Assembly (NCBI RefSeq): GCF_016906995.1 | Contig: NZ_JAFBBD010000003.1 | Location: forward strand, 310,001 to 374,000 | Direction: 5' to 3' | DNA from: Spongiibacter marinus | GTDB lineage: Bacteria; Pseudomonadota; Gammaproteobacteria; Pseudomonadales; Spongiibacteraceae | Length of the DNA stretch: 64,000 nucleotides | In this document: positions 55,016 through 63,534 of the stretch, piece after piece | How positions within the stretch are numbered: position 1 is the first letter of the stretch | Layout of the letters: each line of letters starts with the position of its first letter | Notes under the pieces: generated by a model | Databases searched by the model: none | The model's input: only the letters and a program-made list of their open reading frames with translations | Told to the model about the DNA's origin: nothing | Translations under genes and position numbers: made by a program

Positions 55016-55045
55016 AAAGCGAGTTCAAGGTGAGCAGAAACTCAT
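55016..55045. promoter_or_regulatory. Putative TetR operator and promoter block, site B
   Basis: AAAGCGAGTTCAAGGTGAGC followed by AGAAACTCATATTAA; the dyad GTGAG-CAGAAA-CTCAT is at 55030-55045. It lies 75-104 bases before the acyl-CoA synthetase ATG, the same orientation and similar spacing as site A before its gene. Confidence 0.65.
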
Positions 55046-55119
55046 ATTAAGCTGCCGGAAATTAAAAATCGGCAGGCGGCCCATAATCCGTCACACCACA
55101 CAATTCAGAACACGCCGCT

Positions 55120-56745
55120 ATGGATGAATCACTACAACAATCGATCTGGCTATCTGACCGGAATCTCTCTAATCCAGTGGGTCAGGCATTGGGCCAACTC
55201 CTCACAGAGAGAGCCAAACGCTACGAACAGCGCGAGGCTGTGGTCTATGCCTGTCACACAGAAGTTGACAATGTTCGCTGGAGTTTTCGCGAGCTGGACG
55301 AGATGAGTACCGCGATCGCCAGCGCCCTTTTGCAACAGGGTTATGCGCCCGGTGATCGCGTCGCTCTCTGGGCAGCGAACTGCCCCGAGTGGATTCTGCT
55401 GGAATATGCGCTCGCCAAAGCCGGTCTGGTAATCGTTGCTCTCAACCCCTTGTATAAAAGTGCAGAGCTGGCCTTCGCCCTGGCTACCGCCCGAGTCAAA
55501 GGCATCTTTCATGCCGATGAGATCGGCGGTCAGTCACTGGCACAGATTATCGATGAGGTACGCAGCTCGTTGCCGACACTGCAATTCATCCACCCTATCA
55601 GCCGCGACATTACCCGGCTGCTTAAGCGGGCCAGTGCGCACCAGCCGCTGCCAACAGTCGACCCCGACAGCTGCCTGATGATCCAGTACACCTCGGGCAC
55701 CACTGGAGAACCCAAAGCGGCTCAGCTGTCACATGCCGGCATCGCCACTATGGCGAGAAACTCTTACCAGGCCTGGGGCTTCGGTGAAGGCGACCGGGTC
55801 TGTCACGGCTTTCCGCTTTACCACGTCGGCGGCTCCGGCAATTCAACGCCCGGCGCGGCGCTGATCGGGGCAACCACCCTGCCGCTGTATATCTTCAAGG
55901 CACGCCGTACCCTCGACATCCTCGAACAGGAACGCTGCAGCGGATTTATCGGTGTGCCCTCCATGCTGACAGCGATGCTGGAAGATGACAGTTTTTCGGG
56001 GCGGGATTTATCGGCGTTGAAATACATTGTCGCAGGAGGAGCCTGTGTCCCGGCTGGCCTGATTCGCCAGTGTGAGGATGCCTTTGGCGTCGACATCATC
56101 AACGGCTATGGTCAAACCGAGACCAGTGGTGTCAGCTGCAGTACCGTCGCCGGCGACAGCCCCGACATAAAATCGACTACCAGCGGCAAGCCCCTGCCCG
56201 GCGTCAGTCTCAAAGTGATCGACAAGAGCGGAGCCATTACCGCGATCGATCAGCCCGGAGAACTGTGTTATCGCGGTCCCGGCAATATGCTGGGCTACCT
56301 CAATCACCCCAACCCCGAAGCGGTTGTTGACTCAGACGGCTGGGTTCATTCCGGTGACCTTGCTGAAATGAACACGACAGGCTTCATCCGTATCGTCGGC
56401 CGTGTAAAGGAAATGATTATCCGCGGCGGCGAAAATCTCTCACCATCTGAGATAGAAGCCTTTTTGTGCCAACACCCCGATGTCGTAGAAGCAGCGGTAA
56501 TCGGTCTACCTGACTCAAAATATGGTGAGGAAGTCTGCGCTGTACTCGTCGGCAGCCATGACCAGACCGCCTCGCCCGAGCAAATCCGGCGCTGGTGTGC
56601 CGATAAGCTGTCACGCTGGAAAGTCCCGCGCTACATAAGCTACATCGACGCACTGCCTAAAACCTCATCGGGAAAAATTCAGAAATTCAAACTCAAGCAG
56701 GCGATGATCGCCAAATTTAATCTAGAGGATCATGTGACGGCATAG
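55120..56745 (+). CDS. Acyl-CoA synthetase (AMP-forming)
   Basis: 541 residues. YTSGTTGEPKAAQLSH is the ATP-binding loop, GYGQTETSG the A5 motif, DGWVHSGDLAEMNTTGFIRIVGRVKEMIIRGGENLSPSEIE the hinge, and PKTSSGKIQKFKL carries the catalytic Lys. It activates a carboxylic acid to its CoA ester, the entry step of the pathway. First gene of the plus-strand operon that faces the long minus-strand one across operator site B. Confidence 0.93.
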   Translation: MDESLQQSIWLSDRNLSNPVGQALGQLLTERAKRYEQREAVVYACHTEVDNVRWSFRELDEMSTAIASALLQQGYAPGDRVALWAANCPEWILLEYALAKAGLVIVALNPLYKSAELAFALATARVKGIFHADEIGGQSLAQIIDEVRSSLPTLQFIHPISRDITRLLKRASAHQPLPTVDPDSCLMIQYTSGTTGEPKAAQLSHAGIATMARNSYQAWGFGEGDRVCHGFPLYHVGGSGNSTPGAALIGATTLPLYIFKARRTLDILEQERCSGFIGVPSMLTAMLEDDSFSGRDLSALKYIVAGGACVPAGLIRQCEDAFGVDIINGYGQTETSGVSCSTVAGDSPDIKSTTSGKPLPGVSLKVIDKSGAITAIDQPGELCYRGPGNMLGYLNHPNPEAVVDSDGWVHSGDLAEMNTTGFIRIVGRVKEMIIRGGENLSPSEIEAFLCQHPDVVEAAVIGLPDSKYGEEVCAVLVGSHDQTASPEQIRRWCADKLSRWKVPRYISYIDALPKTSSGKIQKFKLKQAMIAKFNLEDHVTA

Positions 56746-56788
56746 TGGCCCCCGGCTTTCTATCGCAACAACAACACGGAGAAACACC

Positions 56789-57583
56789 ATGAATTACGAC
56801 CATTACCAGGCTCTAAAAATTCAGCGAGAGAACCGCATACTGACCATCACGATTGACAGGCCGGAAGCCAAAAACGCGGTGAACGCGGCTCTGCACGGCG
56901 AATTTTCGCGCATTTTTTACGACATCGATCGAGATGAAGAAACTGACGTTGTCGTTATCACAGGCACCAGCGAGGCCTTTAGCGCTGGCGGCGATCTCGA
57001 CTGGCTCATCGAAATTCAGGGCGATCCCGCAGCCACCGCTGAGGCGATTGTCAACGACCGAAAGATTCAAAACTCGCTGCTCGATCTTGAAAAGCCGGTG
57101 ATCGCCAAAGTCCGTGGCCCAGCCATTGGGTTGGGCTGCACCCTGGCGCTGTTTTGCGACTTTATCTATGCAACAGCGGATGCCAAGTTTGCCGACCCGC
57201 ATGTATCAGTAGGCCTGGTGGCCGGAGACGGCGGCGCGGTTATCTGGCCACAACTCATCGGTTACGCCCGGGCCAAACGCTACCTGCTCACCGGCGATTT
57301 CATCGACGGGAAAACCGCCGAACTGTACGGCCTGATTACTGAGACGGTCGCAGACGATGAACTCGACGCAGCGGTAGATGCGATGGCAAACCGAATGGCC
57401 AACGGCGCCCCGTTCGCGATTAAGTGGACCAAAAGTTCCATTAATGCCGGCCTCAAGCAAGTCGCCAATGCCATCATTGACCGCGCCGCAGCGTTCGAAA
57501 ATATGACGATGATGACCGAGGATCATAAAACTGCGCTGATGGCCTTCAAAGACCGTATAAAACCTCAGTTCCATGGCCGCTAG
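56789..57583 (+). CDS. Enoyl-CoA hydratase/isomerase (crotonase family)
   Basis: 264 residues behind CGGAGAAA. ITIDRPEAKNAVNAALH, GTSEAFSAGGDLDWLIEI and AKVRGPAIGLGCTLALFCDFIYATADAKFADPHVSVGLVAGDGGAV are the two oxyanion loops and surrounding family marks. GDGGAVIWPQLIGYARAKRYLLTGDF is in the usual place. Third crotonase of the cluster and second gene of the plus-strand operon. Confidence 0.9.
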   Translation: MNYDHYQALKIQRENRILTITIDRPEAKNAVNAALHGEFSRIFYDIDRDEETDVVVITGTSEAFSAGGDLDWLIEIQGDPAATAEAIVNDRKIQNSLLDLEKPVIAKVRGPAIGLGCTLALFCDFIYATADAKFADPHVSVGLVAGDGGAVIWPQLIGYARAKRYLLTGDFIDGKTAELYGLITETVADDELDAAVDAMANRMANGAPFAIKWTKSSINAGLKQVANAIIDRAAAFENMTMMTEDHKTALMAFKDRIKPQFHGR

Positions 57584-57612
57584 ACCTAACGATTAAAATA
57601 AGGGAGAAGACA

Positions 57613-58329
57613 ATGCAAATTCGTGCAAATCAGGTAGCCGTCATTACCGGTGCCGGTAGCGGAATCGGTGCTGCGCTGGCGACAGCCTGTGCGAAGCGCG
57701 GCCTGCGGGTGCTAGTGGCGGATATCGAATACGAGGCCGCCGAAGCGACTGCGTCTAGACTGCGCAAAGCGGGGGCCAAGGCAAACGCTTATCAGGTCGA
57801 TGTCAGCGATTCGGAAGAGGTCTACGCCATGGCTGATCATTGTCAAAAACTGTTCGGCGGTTGTGATTTACTGTGCAACAACGCGGGAGTCTCAATCCAA
57901 AAGCCAATCGAAGAGATGAGCCCCGCTGATTGGTCATGGCTTGTATCGGTGAATACATTAGGAGTTGCCCACTCCCTGAGTGCATTCCTGCCTATTATGC
58001 GGCAACAGCAGCAGGGCTACATAGTTAACACCGCATCTATGGCTGGCTTGACTCCACTTTGTAACTTCGGTGCGTACACCGCCAGCAAGTATGCTGTCGT
58101 CGGCATGTCCGAGGTCCTGAAGGAAGAACTAAAAGACAGCCACCTTGGCGTATCTGTCCTGTGTCCCGGCATTGTGAAAACTCAGATTTATCAAAGCGAA
58201 CGTAACCGCCCCGATAATGCCAACATCGCCCCTCCTCAGTCCAAAGCCTCCATGGAAACCGACTTCGATTCAATAAAAATCTCAGCATCGTCGTCAACTT
58301 TTGACAAAGCAGATTCAACGAGGTGTTGA
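57613..58329 (+). pseudogene. SDR oxidoreductase truncated at element junction
   Basis: The SDR frame is normal to about 58250: VITGAGSGIGAALATACAKRG, NNAGVSIQKPIE, NTASMAGLT and YTASKYAVVGMSE. After SVLCPGIVKTQIYQSERNRPDNANIAPP the family sequence stops. The last residues (TDFDSIKISASSSTFDKADSTRC) are the antisense of the element gene on the other strand. Usual members continue for 40-60 residues with the helix that closes the substrate pocket. The loss coincides with the edge of the conjugative element. Confidence 0.8.
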
Positions 58330-60152
58330 GCACGTGGGGAACCTATTGATTGAGCTAATTTAGCTACCCTAATTAGAGACTGAGGATTAGCATCGTCTCT
58401 ACCCTTCCATTCTTCTTCAACAAAGTGATGAAGACTTTCCCAATCTCCAGAAGAGATGGCTATGTTAACAAGAAGTTCTTTATGTCTATCTTTAACTTTT
58501 GAGTCTTCAATTAACTCCAGTTCTTTCTTGGCGTCTGAGAATCGGCCAAGCTGATAATAACTGACCGCCATCAATCCTCGAAGTTGATCGGACTGACATA
58601 CAAAGTCAGAATTTTCATTGAGAAATTTCAATACCTCATCAGGTTGCTTACAGTAATGTATCGAAAATGCCAAACTGATTGCATCTTCTAATGATCGGGT
58701 TCTTTCAAATAGATCCAATGCATAACCATGCATTTCTTCCCATTCAGACAGGTTTTCTAGTTTCTTTACCAGAAGAACGAGATCTGGCAACTCGTTTGTT
58801 CTATTAAATTGCTCCTTATATTTACCAATTGACTCATCACCACATGACTCGGCGATAATATTCTCAAGCTTTAATCTTTGAGCTTCAGGCAATCCATATT
58901 CAATCAACTCGGTCAAGCAAGACGATGCTGCATCAACGTCACCACTTCTGGATAGCGCTTCAATTTGAATTGAGTCGATATAAATTCTGTCTAGGCATTG
59001 GTATAGCTGGTCTTTATACTTCCATACATATTGAGCGACATCCTTGGGGGAATTTTGCTCAAACGCTAAAGCTAACCGGCCCAGTGCAATCTCTGTAGAG
59101 ATTCCTCCGGAACGAACAATACTTTGCTGTATTTCTGATTCAAACTGTTTTAGATCGATCGGAATCCCAAATTGTAGTGCCAATGGAACTCTTCTAATTT
59201 TGTGGTCTGAATCACTCAGGCTTGCTTTTAACTCATCTAAAGCATCAGTCCTTAATTCGGTGTCTCTTAGACGCAACCAAAGATTATAGTCACTTGCGAT
59301 ATTTGCAGCTTGACTACAACCTGAATTTTCTGCCGCCTTGCTACACAACAAAAAATTACGAATAGCCAGCCTGCGACTATTTAGAGAAACATCGTCATCA
59401 AACAATCTAATTGATGCATCTAAAGGCGGGTGCCTCAATAAAGCACTTCTTAATTCTTCTGGAGCAGCTTTAAGCAAATTTGATAATGCGGCACTAAAGT
59501 ACAATACAGGCGTTATTTCAAAGTCTTGACTTACAAGCTTCCCTACACAGTCAAATGCTTCATCCCAGTTTCCAGCATCTAATTGATGAGATATGAATAA
59601 AAACTTGCCATCAGAGTCTAGATCAAGAAAGTCATGCCCTGCACTTTTCAGCCATTCAATACCCTCTGCGGGGGTATCGTGGTGAATGACCACTAAGAAG
59701 CAAGCCGTAACTGACTGTAAAGTGTCAATTTTCGACAAAATTGACAGCGCTAACGATCTATCACCTTCTGAAGAGGCAATGAAAGCCTTAGCGATAGAAA
59801 CCTCTTCCGACCCTGAGTGTTTCTCGGCTTCTTCAAGAGATTTTTTAGCAGCAGCTATATCCTTATATGCAAGAACCCTTGAACACCAAGCTAAAGCTAT
59901 ACCCCTTACTGGATCAGCACTTGCGGAATACTCCCCATCCAAAAGCTTATGACAAAACTTCTTTGCCCGGTCTGCAGGCTCTACTTCTCCTACAAAAAAT
60001 CGCGCTGCCCTTAAGTCCAATAATTCCTGTGCTATGGTCTTTGAAACAATGTTTTGCGGGTAGGAGTTTAAAAAATAGTTGTACTGATTGTTTCCATCAC
60101 CTATTTGAGCCCCTTGAACATTAAGAGGGTTGCTTCCATCATTTTCAGACAT
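58236..60152 (-). CDS. Helical-repeat protein with N-terminal RHIM-like motif
   Basis: 638 residues from ATG 60152. Residues about 11-27 read NVQGAQIGDGNNQYNYF, matching the C-terminal motif of the neighbouring small protein (QIGDxNxQxN). The rest is almost all helical, with degenerate TPR-like pairs (for example AVSYYQLGRFSDAKKELELIED, NIAISSGDWESLHHFVEEEW, LAFSIHYCKQPDEVLKFLNE). No NTPase, nuclease or membrane segment is visible. It looks like a sensor or scaffold that presents an amyloid seed. The gene is A+T-rich against its neighbours. Its end lies on the junction with the truncated SDR, so the C-terminus may be altered. Confidence 0.7.
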   Translation of the reverse strand: MSENDGSNPLNVQGAQIGDGNNQYNYFLNSYPQNIVSKTIAQELLDLRAARFFVGEVEPADRAKKFCHKLLDGEYSASADPVRGIALAWCSRVLAYKDIAAAKKSLEEAEKHSGSEEVSIAKAFIASSEGDRSLALSILSKIDTLQSVTACFLVVIHHDTPAEGIEWLKSAGHDFLDLDSDGKFLFISHQLDAGNWDEAFDCVGKLVSQDFEITPVLYFSAALSNLLKAAPEELRSALLRHPPLDASIRLFDDDVSLNSRRLAIRNFLLCSKAAENSGCSQAANIASDYNLWLRLRDTELRTDALDELKASLSDSDHKIRRVPLALQFGIPIDLKQFESEIQQSIVRSGGISTEIALGRLALAFEQNSPKDVAQYVWKYKDQLYQCLDRIYIDSIQIEALSRSGDVDAASSCLTELIEYGLPEAQRLKLENIIAESCGDESIGKYKEQFNRTNELPDLVLLVKKLENLSEWEEMHGYALDLFERTRSLEDAISLAFSIHYCKQPDEVLKFLNENSDFVCQSDQLRGLMAVSYYQLGRFSDAKKELELIEDSKVKDRHKELLVNIAISSGDWESLHHFVEEEWKGRDDANPQSLIRVAKLAQSIGSPRAQHLVESALSKVDDDAEIFIESKSVSMEALD

Positions 60153-60178
60153 AACTAATTCCTGCCCCCTCAACTTGG

Positions 60179-60580
60179 CTAAAATTTATTAATTTGCGTG
60201 TTATTGTCCCCTATCTGAACCCCTTTTCCGCCTTGAACAGTTACATTGTATTTGCCAGTATCGAAACCGTTCTTATCTAACAGCTCATATAGCGCCTGAG
60301 CTTTATCAACAAGCTCAGCCGAAGGCTCAGGTATGGATTCAGACAATTTCTTTTCAACTGGCACCTGAAATGTTTCGGGGTCATCCTCCAAATTAGATAT
60401 TAATATATTGGCTTCTTGCTCCAGCTTACTGTCATTACCACTAACTTGGTTGTTCCAATGATGAATAACCAAAGTTCTTAAACCAGAATATGCGTCTTTA
60501 ACTGCTTGGCTAGCAGTATCTTTTAACGCGGCAGATGAGCCCGCCACTAGTGCGCCAACTATCATCGAAATAGGTTCCAT
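60179..60580 (-). CDS. Small Bell-like effector with C-terminal RHIM-like motif
   Basis: 133 residues. The N-terminus (MEPISMIVGALVAGSSAALKDTASQAVKDAYSGLRTLV) is a hydrophobic/amphipathic helix followed by a helix rich in Ala. This is the pattern of Bell-type effector domains that accompany bacterial NLRs and resemble fungal HeLo domains. The C-terminus YNVTVQGGKGVQIGDNNTQINKF has the VQIG core of RHIM amyloids (RIPK3 has GVQVGDNN). The last residue is Phe. It starts the operon, 26 bases before the helical-repeat gene. Predicted to attack membranes when its tail is templated; this is inference. Confidence 0.7.
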   Translation of the reverse strand: MEPISMIVGALVAGSSAALKDTASQAVKDAYSGLRTLVIHHWNNQVSGNDSKLEQEANILISNLEDDPETFQVPVEKKLSESIPEPSAELVDKAQALYELLDKNGFDTGKYNVTVQGGKGVQIGDNNTQINKF

Positions 60581-60715
60581 GGGGAATTTCCTCTAAAATT
60601 TATACTAAATCCCTCCGACACGATCATAAGACTTCGAAACTTCACGCAAAGGGGGTCTACGACACTGCTATTTATAAATGGGGGGTAACATCTTGATATT
60701 CAACCCAAAACAATG

Positions 60716-61444
60716 TCAAAAGTACTTCTTTAACCTCTCAAACGCTACACGAACAGCCAAACCATAAAGGCAAGCAAAGGGCAGGATGATAAAGGAGGGA
60801 TTTAAACTATATGGAAGGCCAATATAGATCACACAGGCCATAACAAATGCAGGCATGATAGATCGTTTGGCCAGGTTAAAGACGTTGCTGCTTTCCCTGC
60901 CACCACCCCAGCGCCTGAGGTCTCGTTCTACCAAACCATCAATCGCCCCAACTAATCCGGTGAGTGCGAAAACCGGTAACGAGAATAGAATCAACGTCAA
61001 CCGGATAACAAAGGTCTGCGAGACATAACCTGCCGCTAGAATATAGCTATCATAGCGGCTATAGAGCCCACTTGCCCAGTCTGCAACCGCTGAAAAAATT
61101 CTACCTGAGTCGTTTGGTGGCGTTTGCTTGACGCCCATCAACGCTACTTGCTGATCGATCCAGCGAACAGCCCGCTCTGCCTTTACAGAAGCTAGGCGTT
61201 TGTAATTCACAGACTGCTGCTGGAGGTGTTGGTTGAGGTAGGCCTGATCGGCTTGGAATATTTCTTTGGCGTGGCCATCTCTCTGATCTGGCCAGAAATA
61301 CACCATACCCACCCACTCGATGAAAATAGAGAGTATCAGGCTAATTATTAACCAGGCAATTAGCTGCGTAGTGCCAGAGAGCAACCTGCCTATGAGACCG
61401 GGTTCTTTTCTTTTAGGGGGCTGATACTGCTGTGACTTGGCCAT
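60716..61444 (-). CDS. ICE membrane protein, TIGR03747/PFL_4697 family
   Basis: 242 residues with four membrane segments (about 25-50, 135-155, 165-185, 200-225). RWGGGRESSNVFNLAKRSIMPAFVM and GAIDGLVERDLRRW are family marks of the integrating-conjugative-element protein DUF4400/TIGR03747, found next to traD. It probably belongs to the mating-pore or coupling complex in the inner membrane. It follows traD by 17 bases on the same strand. Confidence 0.87.
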   Translation of the reverse strand: MAKSQQYQPPKRKEPGLIGRLLSGTTQLIAWLIISLILSIFIEWVGMVYFWPDQRDGHAKEIFQADQAYLNQHLQQQSVNYKRLASVKAERAVRWIDQQVALMGVKQTPPNDSGRIFSAVADWASGLYSRYDSYILAAGYVSQTFVIRLTLILFSLPVFALTGLVGAIDGLVERDLRRWGGGRESSNVFNLAKRSIMPAFVMACVIYIGLPYSLNPSFIILPFACLYGLAVRVAFERLKKYF

Positions 61445-61461
61445 GGGTTTATCACCCTGGC

Positions 61462-63534
61462 CTATCGGCCACTCATACTGCTAGAGTAACTGGACCAGTC
61501 CACAACTGACGTATAACTGCGCCGCATATGCTGAAGCATGTCGCCCAAATCGTCGGGCAGTTCCTGATCATCCATTTTGGACGGCATGGGAATACGGATT
61601 TTCCACAGTTCACTGCCCCTGAGCAGGACGAATGCCTGCCCTTTGGGAAGCGCCACAATATCGGCGGGGGAGATCATAGGCACACGGCTGATGCTGACCC
61701 GATCCTGATTATTGGAGGTAAAACCAATGCCAGCTGAGGTATCGACATTGTCGGTGACGCCGGAAACCGCCATGATTTCGCTGACACTCACCTCCGGCAG
61801 CTGCCTGGTGAACATTTCACAGGTGGCCACCTCCTTCACGCCCATGATCAGCATAGTGCCGATGTTGCCAGCCAACTGCCCGGCTTTCGCCTCGCTACCC
61901 AACTCGGCAATCGGGTCGCTCCAGGTTTGGGTATACAAATTAAGCTGGTAACCAGCACCGCCGCTTTTATTAATCAGCGTCTTGAACTGCGGCCCGATCA
62001 AGTCGGAGAACTCGTCCCCGTGGATCACAATATCCGGCGGTTTCTTGGCGTACTCGTTCGTCTTACTTGGCGCTATGCCATGCTTATAAATATGGCCCGC
62101 CAAACTGGTCAGGTCACTGAACATGGAAGCGCCCACCGCACTGGCTACTTCTGGATCGGTGAGTGCGTCCAGTCCCACATAGACCACAGCGTTAGACCTT
62201 ATCGCTTGCGCCCATTCCAACACCGGACGTTGATCGTCGGTATTCGCCTTATCGGGTGCCAGGATCGATGCGATGTTGCCCGTGGTTAGCTTTTCCAGAA
62301 AGGGCTTGATGGACACCGTGATTTTCAGGAAATACTCACGGTCATAGCGGAAAGCAGACATTAGCCCTTCTAACACCTGATCGAAAGTCGCATGGGTATT
62401 GAGATAGCGCACCATTGCCAGTGCTTCGGGGTCTTTGCCCTGATCGATCCTTGGCAACGACTTCAGGTTGATACTGTCTTGCAGTTCCCCCAACTCATCC
62501 TGCCAATCCTCCGGACCATTTTCAGCCAGCCAATGGCGGCCATACAGAATCAACAGAGCATCAATATCGGTGATATAACGACGAATTTTTAGGTAATCCG
62601 GAGTTTCGCCCATCGCCACTAACGCTACTGCAATGACGTTGATAAATTGCCAGGCAAATTCTTTAAACGCACTGGCCTCCCCTTCGCCCGGTAGCTGGCT
62701 GGCGATTCGCGTCGCAACTTCTGTAATCCGTGAAAAGGAACCAATGGCATTGTAACGGGCGCTCAGCTCGGGATAGCCCAGATGAAAGATAATGAGTTGA
62801 CGCCCTGCTTTCTGGGATTCGACATAGATACGCTTTAGATAATCGGCGTCTCCTTTCGGGTCTAACACAATGACACAGTTGTTGCCGCGTCGAATATCCT
62901 GGGTGGTCAGCACCTCGGCCAGCCGGGTTTTGCCATGGCGCGTTCGAGCAACAACCACCATATGTCCAACCCGGTCACTAAGCGGCATGGTGGCATTGGT
63001 TTCCCCTCTGATCCCGACGCCGTGTATGACGGCATCGCCCCCGATAGCTGGCGGGGGACGGACGGGGTTCAGAGGGGAATCTAGTGCGGTCCATCGCATG
63101 ATCGTTCGCAATAGGGGTTTATGCTCCCATTCGATCTCTTTGCGACGAACCCATTGCTTGATGGCGCTGGGCTGCAGATAACGTTCAGCGCGTTTATCGC
63201 GGGCAGCATAGAGCCGCTCTGTGTGTGTCTGGTTCCAGCGAAAGCCTCGCCCTAAGAACAACACCGACTGACTCACCGGCACTTGGGATGATGACATGAC
63301 ATAGCGCGGGCTGCGCTTGAGATGACGCTGATATTGAATCACACGCCAGGCCTGGCGAGCTCGCCAAACACCCACCCCACCCAGACACCCGGCGCTGAAC
63401 AAAGCAACCGATGGCGTCATCATCAAGATACGCGGTGCAGCTAACACGATCCCCGCACAACTCAGCGCCACTATCGCCGAAGACAATTCCACAGGGGGAC
63501 GTAACAACACCTCGACTTCATACCGGTCGGTCAC
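61462..63534 (-). CDS. traD: Conjugative coupling factor TraD (SXT/TOL type)
   Basis: 690 residues from GTG 63534, which overlaps the preceding stop (GTGA). Two N-terminal membrane segments (about residues 20-55). VVVARTRHGKTRLAEVL is Walker A and DIVIHGDEFSDLIGPQ is Walker B. VIVLDPKGDADYLKRIY and NLYTQTWSDPIAELGS are typical for TraD/VirD4-type ATPases of ICEs. It brings the relaxosome to the type IV secretion channel. Confidence 0.93.
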   Translation of the reverse strand: MTDRYEVEVLLRPPVELSSAIVALSCAGIVLAAPRILMMTPSVALFSAGCLGGVGVWRARQAWRVIQYQRHLKRSPRYVMSSSQVPVSQSVLFLGRGFRWNQTHTERLYAARDKRAERYLQPSAIKQWVRRKEIEWEHKPLLRTIMRWTALDSPLNPVRPPPAIGGDAVIHGVGIRGETNATMPLSDRVGHMVVVARTRHGKTRLAEVLTTQDIRRGNNCVIVLDPKGDADYLKRIYVESQKAGRQLIIFHLGYPELSARYNAIGSFSRITEVATRIASQLPGEGEASAFKEFAWQFINVIAVALVAMGETPDYLKIRRYITDIDALLILYGRHWLAENGPEDWQDELGELQDSINLKSLPRIDQGKDPEALAMVRYLNTHATFDQVLEGLMSAFRYDREYFLKITVSIKPFLEKLTTGNIASILAPDKANTDDQRPVLEWAQAIRSNAVVYVGLDALTDPEVASAVGASMFSDLTSLAGHIYKHGIAPSKTNEYAKKPPDIVIHGDEFSDLIGPQFKTLINKSGGAGYQLNLYTQTWSDPIAELGSEAKAGQLAGNIGTMLIMGVKEVATCEMFTRQLPEVSVSEIMAVSGVTDNVDTSAGIGFTSNNQDRVSISRVPMISPADIVALPKGQAFVLLRGSELWKIRIPMPSKMDDQELPDDLGDMLQHMRRSYTSVVDWSSYSSSMSGR

